DNA of 45,026 nucleotides from an uncultured Clostridia bacterium (lineage in GTDB: Bacteria > Bacillota > Clostridia > Oscillospirales > Acutalibacteraceae), in contig CANRZD010000006.1 of NCBI GenBank assembly GCA_947644325.1, positions 1 through 45,026 on the forward strand, in the 5' to 3' direction. Position 1 is the first letter of the stretch. Every line of letters starts with the position of its first letter. Positions 44,056 to 45,026 of this stretch are shown in pieces. Under the pieces are notes generated by a model. That model had not been told where the DNA came from, ran no database searches, and was given only the letters and a program-made list of their open reading frames with translations. A program made the position numbers and the translations under genes.

Positions 44056-45026
44056 TTACTCCTCTTCGCCGTAGAAGCCGCTTTCGGGCTTGATGTCGAT
44101 CTTCCACCCGGTGAGCTTGGCGGCTAAGCGGGCGTTCTGGCCCTTGTTGCCGATGGCCAGGGAAAGCTGGCTGTCCGGCACCGTTACTTTACAAGAGCGG
44201 CTGCCGTCCTCGGCGATCTCCACCCCCAGCACGTTTGCCGGGGAAAGGGCCGCGGCGATGAACTTCTGGGGCTCGTCGCTGTATTCCACGATGTCGATCT
44301 TCTCGCCGCCCAGTTCCTCCACGATCTCTGACACCCGGGCGCCCCGGGCGCCGATGCAGGCGCCTACGGCGTCCACGTCGGGGTTGTGGCTCAGCACCGC
44401 CAGCTTTGTGCGGGAGCCGGCCTCTCGGGACACGGCCTTTATCTCCACGGTGCCGTCGTAGATTTCGGGCACCTCCGTCTCGAACATGCGCTTTACAAGG
44501 TCCGGGTGGGTGCGGGAGATGATGGCCTTGGGGCCCTTCTCCGTTTCCCGCACATCGACTACATAGACCTTTATGTAGTCGCCCTCGTTTACGCTCTCGC
44601 CGCCGATCTGCTCGTTCTTGGGCAGCACTGCCTCGGCCTTGCCGATGCGCAGGGAGATGGCCCCGGTCTTGGGGTCTATGCGCTCTATAAGGCCGCTGAC
44701 AAGCTCCTGGTGCTTGCTCTGGAACTCCTGCATCATCTGGCCCCGCTCGCTGTCCCGGATGCCCTGGCGGATGATGTTCCGGGCGGTCTGGGCGGCCACC
44801 CGGCCGAACTGCTTGGTGTCCAGCTTGATGCCCACCTGCTCCCCTAAAAGGGTCAGGGGGTTTATCTCCTTCGCAAGGTCTAAGAGGATCTCCCGGCTGG
44901 GGTCCTCCACCTCCTCCACCACGGTCTTCAAGAGGTACACGTCGAAGCGCCCGGTGGCGGCGTCCACCTGCACGTCTACCTCCTCATTGCCGTAGTTGTT
45001 CTTGCAGGCCGTGGCGATGGCCTTCT
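44056..45026 (-). CDS. nusA: Transcription termination/antitermination factor NusA (N-terminus beyond window)
   Basis: S1 and KH regions: VSGLIERIDPKTGAISLRIG; GACIGARGARVSEIVEELGGEKIDIVEYS; LAIGNKGQNARLAAKLTGWKIDI. Confidence 0.96.
   Translation of the reverse strand, partial: KAIATACKNNYGNEEVDVQVDAATGRFDVYLLKTVVEEVEDPSREILLDLAKEINPLTLLGEQVGIKLDTKQFGRVAAQTARNIIRQGIRDSERGQMMQEFQSKHQELVSGLIERIDPKTGAISLRIGKAEAVLPKNEQIGGESVNEGDYIKVYVVDVRETEKGPKAIISRTHPDLVKRMFETEVPEIYDGTVEIKAVSREAGSRTKLAVLSHNPDVDAVGACIGARGARVSEIVEELGGEKIDIVEYSDEPQKFIAAALSPANVLGVEIAEDGSRSCKVTVPDSQLSLAIGNKGQNARLAAKLTGWKIDIKPESGFYGEEE

Overview
High-GC Bacillota chromosome segment, Oscillospiraceae/Ruminococcaceae-like by gene content (lineage is inference). 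It is mostly housekeeping and core-metabolic, with about 45 protein-coding genes. No CRISPR array, transposase, prophage, tRNA or rRNA was recognised. From left to right on + : 3' end of valS, folC, spoIIAA-spoIIAB-sigF, and an L10 leader with rplJ-rplL. A GNAT acetyltransferase, a TrkH/KtrB transporter and a QueT-family transporter follow on -. Next on + are a PPOX-like protein, dnaJ and a MATE transporter, then a SEC-C protein on -. A FecBCD-type ABC importer and a GT4-CsaB fusion lie on +. A CopA P-type ATPase with a C-terminal HMA domain, CsoR and TmcAL lie on -, followed by ackA on +. A small XRE/PH-SHOCT locus with divergently oriented genes precedes a Na/Pi cotransporter, an HD-GYP-like protein, a hybrid histidine kinase and an amidohydrolase on -. 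NusG-II, a Gx transporter, MarR and two ABC exporter genes (the second frameshifted) are on +. The last stretch is a long - strand run nusA-ylxR-ylxQ-infB-FAD oxidoreductase-DUF1667-nitrilase-HAD-LURP-trxA-trxB. I do not see a clearly new defence or mobile system. The most interesting signals are: (1) a strong internal ribosome-binding site that could release a free CopZ-like chaperone from the 3' end of copA; (2) a preQ1-I-like aptamer upstream of queT; (3) an in-frame amber codon in the fecE-like ATPase with family-like coding beyond it and a G12 tract; (4) a frameshift in an ABC exporter; (5) a tightly coupled hybrid kinase/HD-GYP module with an unassigned N-terminal region; (6) a promoter-embedded dyad at the XRE/PH-SHOCT locus; (7) a redox gene cluster coupled to infB by TAATG.
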